Assembly: GCA_958430865.1 (NCBI GenBank)
Contig: CAUDNR010001702.1
Span: forward strand, 1-64,000
Reading direction: 5' to 3'
Length of the DNA: 64,000 bases
Origin: Entrophospora sp. SA101
Lineage: Eukaryota > Glomeromycota > Glomeromycetes > Entrophosporales > Entrophosporaceae
In this document: in pieces, positions 62,101 to 64,000 of the stretch
Layout: each line of letters starts with the position of its first letter
Numbering within the stretch: position 1 is the first letter of the stretch
Notes under the pieces: generated by a model
The model's database searches: none
Seen by the model: only the letters and a program-made list of their open reading frames with translations
What the model was told of the DNA's origin: nothing
Position numbers and translations under genes: made by a program

Positions 62101-63626
62101 CAGTTGTCACGTCACAAGTTCGATTGTCTTCTCATAAAGTCAAAGATTATCTTTCCAAAGATTTATCTGAATTTAAAGCTCTTAAAGTTGAATGTCATAA
62201 TAACCATCAAGGTAAAGTTCTTTTTAAAAGAAAAGAATATATATTGCGCATGTATATATAGCATGTATTATTATATATATAATTATCCCTATTAGGTCTT
62301 TCAAGAATCGTTTGTTCTCTTAATAAAATAAATCTTTGGAGTGATATTGTTCCAAATGCAGTAACGCTAATTGCTGGTAATGATAAGTATGTTGCTATTG
62401 GATGTGAAAATGCTAGTGTTATAATATATGATCACAGTGGTTTAAGGTAATCGATTTTGGTTGAGGTGTTTGATAATCTATCTGTGCTATATTAATTTTT
62501 TTGCCCAATAAATACTTTTTTTTTTATGATAGATTACTACCTAATATCAGACTTGACTCAGCTGCATCATATATATTGATGTCAAGAGAATATTTATTAT
62601 GTTTATCTCAAACTGGAATAGTTAATGTTTGGTGAATAGTTTAATCATAGTAATAATATGTTTTTGAAATACATCAATTAATTATTTTATTTTTATTTAA
62701 TAGGAAATTACCAAAATTAGAGTCAGTAGTATCATCTGTTTCTATAACGCCTATTATTCAACCATCCAGTTTATCATCAGCAGATTTTCATTATGCATCG
62801 ATTGAAAGAGTATTTATCAGACCTAATGGGGTACCAATACTAATGACTGATACTAACGAAGCATGGTGTTATCACCTTAGTGCAAAAGCATGGATACAGA
62901 TTTATGATCCACGCTACTCATCAAAAGAAATGAAAACTTCCACAGAAGGGTACGGTAATGATCCAAGGAGAATATTGAATTCAATAGAACAAATTGCGAG
63001 AAATAAAGGTGGTAATTATGGTACATTGTCGTATTTGGCTCAGGGTGAAAGTAAACTTGGACATTTGTATAATCAATTGCTGGCGGCTGAATTGGTTAAT
63101 TCACCTAACGAATATAAGAAAATTTTGTTAAATTATGCTCAAGCGTTGGCTGATGTTGGCAACGAAGAGAGGATAAATATACTCTGCTCAAGACTTTTAG
63201 GCCCATTAGATAATGTTGGGTACAGTAATAACAATATCATCATTAATTTTTTATTTGTTTTCGTTTAACCTATTATTGTTAATTGTTTATCTATTGTTAG
63301 TGCAAACAGTGCAAACAGTGCAAATTGGGATCCTTTTGTAGCAGTAAGCGATACACAAACATATCTATTTATTTATTTGTTCATTTATTACTAATATATT
63401 TACTCCTAATAACATTCTATTTAATAGGGGATGTCCAAACATGAATTATTAAAAGATGTATTGGCTATTTTATGTAAAGATCAAATAAAATTTTAAATTT
63501 TGGGATTTTTCAATTCTCTAAAACTGACTATATATTTGTTTTATACATTTAGCCACTAATCGATCTCTACAAAAAATCATTCAAGAATATTCTCAGACAC
63601 TATTCAGATTTACAAATGGAGATTAG
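59184..63626 (+). CDS. HIR1: Histone regulator HIR1/HIRA, copy C
   Basis: Same complete gene as 27932-32374: WD40 propeller, B-domain-like region, disordered linker and Hira domain, with the GC-donor intron at 60445-60538. No differences from copy B noticed. Confidence 0.92.
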
Positions 63627-64000
63627 TTAGCGTAAGAAAAAAAATTAATTACGTAAAAAAATTTTTGATTTTTTTTTTGGTACTTATATAAATAAATAAA
63701 CAGATTGACAATCATAAAAATAATTTAATCATGTCCATGTGACCTCGCTTTTCTGCTTACCATAAAAAGCCTCTATTGATTTTTCTTTTCGTATTAGTAT
63801 TAATATTAATAATATACTTTTATAGGCATTTGGAACATCCGATTTTCGTTCTTTTCAATAACCAATTATATAATCATCTAAATCATCTAAATGAAATTGT
63901 TTTTAAATTCCGATAAATGTTCCGATTAAAAAATTATCCCAACGATTAATTTAAATAAATTAGTAAATAAATAAATAAATCACAATGAAATATTATTGAT
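63627..64000. other. Downstream of HIR1, copy C, window end
   Basis: Equals 32375-32748. AT-rich, no gene seen. Copy C runs off the window, so the right-hand limit of the duplication is not visible. Confidence 0.4.

Noticed and set aside
1..64000. tRNA, rRNA or CRISPR arrays
   Set aside because: I looked for T-loop-like GGTTCRA motifs with paired arms and for regularly spaced repeats and found none that hold up.

Overview
This window is AT-rich nuclear DNA from a fungus, most likely an arbuscular mycorrhizal fungus (Glomeromycotina). The pointers are many short GT-AG introns of 70-110 nt, Asn/Gln/Ser-rich low-complexity proteins, a decayed Crinkler-type nuclease-kinase gene, and DNA that reads as if written in the TGA=Trp code used by the Mollicutes-related endobacteria of these fungi. 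The taxon is inferred from these traits; no marker gene proves it. Two 10-base N gaps (14548-14557 and 45776-45785) show the window is a scaffold of joined contigs.

Layout. 393-2715: decayed Crinkler-like gene (restriction-endonuclease fold plus protein kinase). 3085-6646: an intronless three-ORF cluster (transposase-like protein, coiled-coil protein, Cys-rich zinc-ribbon/coiled-coil protein) with many in-frame TGA codons but hardly any TAA/TAG. Then a small minus-strand ORF, an inner-nuclear-membrane SUN-domain gene (7511-9834), a relic of the same transposase-like family, and the 3' part of RAD23. This block is present three times: copy A (about 4.66-13.02 kb), copy B (about 15.58-32.75 kb, offset +10913 from A) and copy C (about 48.72-64.0 kb, offset +31252 from B). 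B and C continue through complete RAD23, a conserved Asn-rich fungal gene and complete HIR1/HIRA. In copy A the RAD23 sequence breaks off and is joined to inverted HIR1 sequence, then to a scrap of the Asn-rich gene, and ends at the first gap. Unique sequence lies between B and C at 32.75-45.9 kb: a poly-Gln/Asn protein, the AP-1 clathrin adaptor sigma subunit, a long gene-poor stretch with relics, and a multi-pass membrane protein.

The host genes are housekeeping functions: LINC-complex anchoring (SUN), ubiquitin-receptor DNA repair (RAD23), replication-independent nucleosome assembly (HIR1) and trans-Golgi/endosome sorting (AP-1 sigma). They do not form a pathway. The most unusual content is the TGA-rich cluster. 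It exists in two diverged versions (A/B type and C type) that keep TGA at the same Trp positions, and one TGA aligns with TGG in another family member. This suggests a mobile unit, or transferred DNA, from a code-4 organism now embedded between fungal genes. A small inverted-repeat element (121-151 bp, ends CATC-GGAAA) has inserted twice into this cluster, with empty sites available for comparison inside the window.
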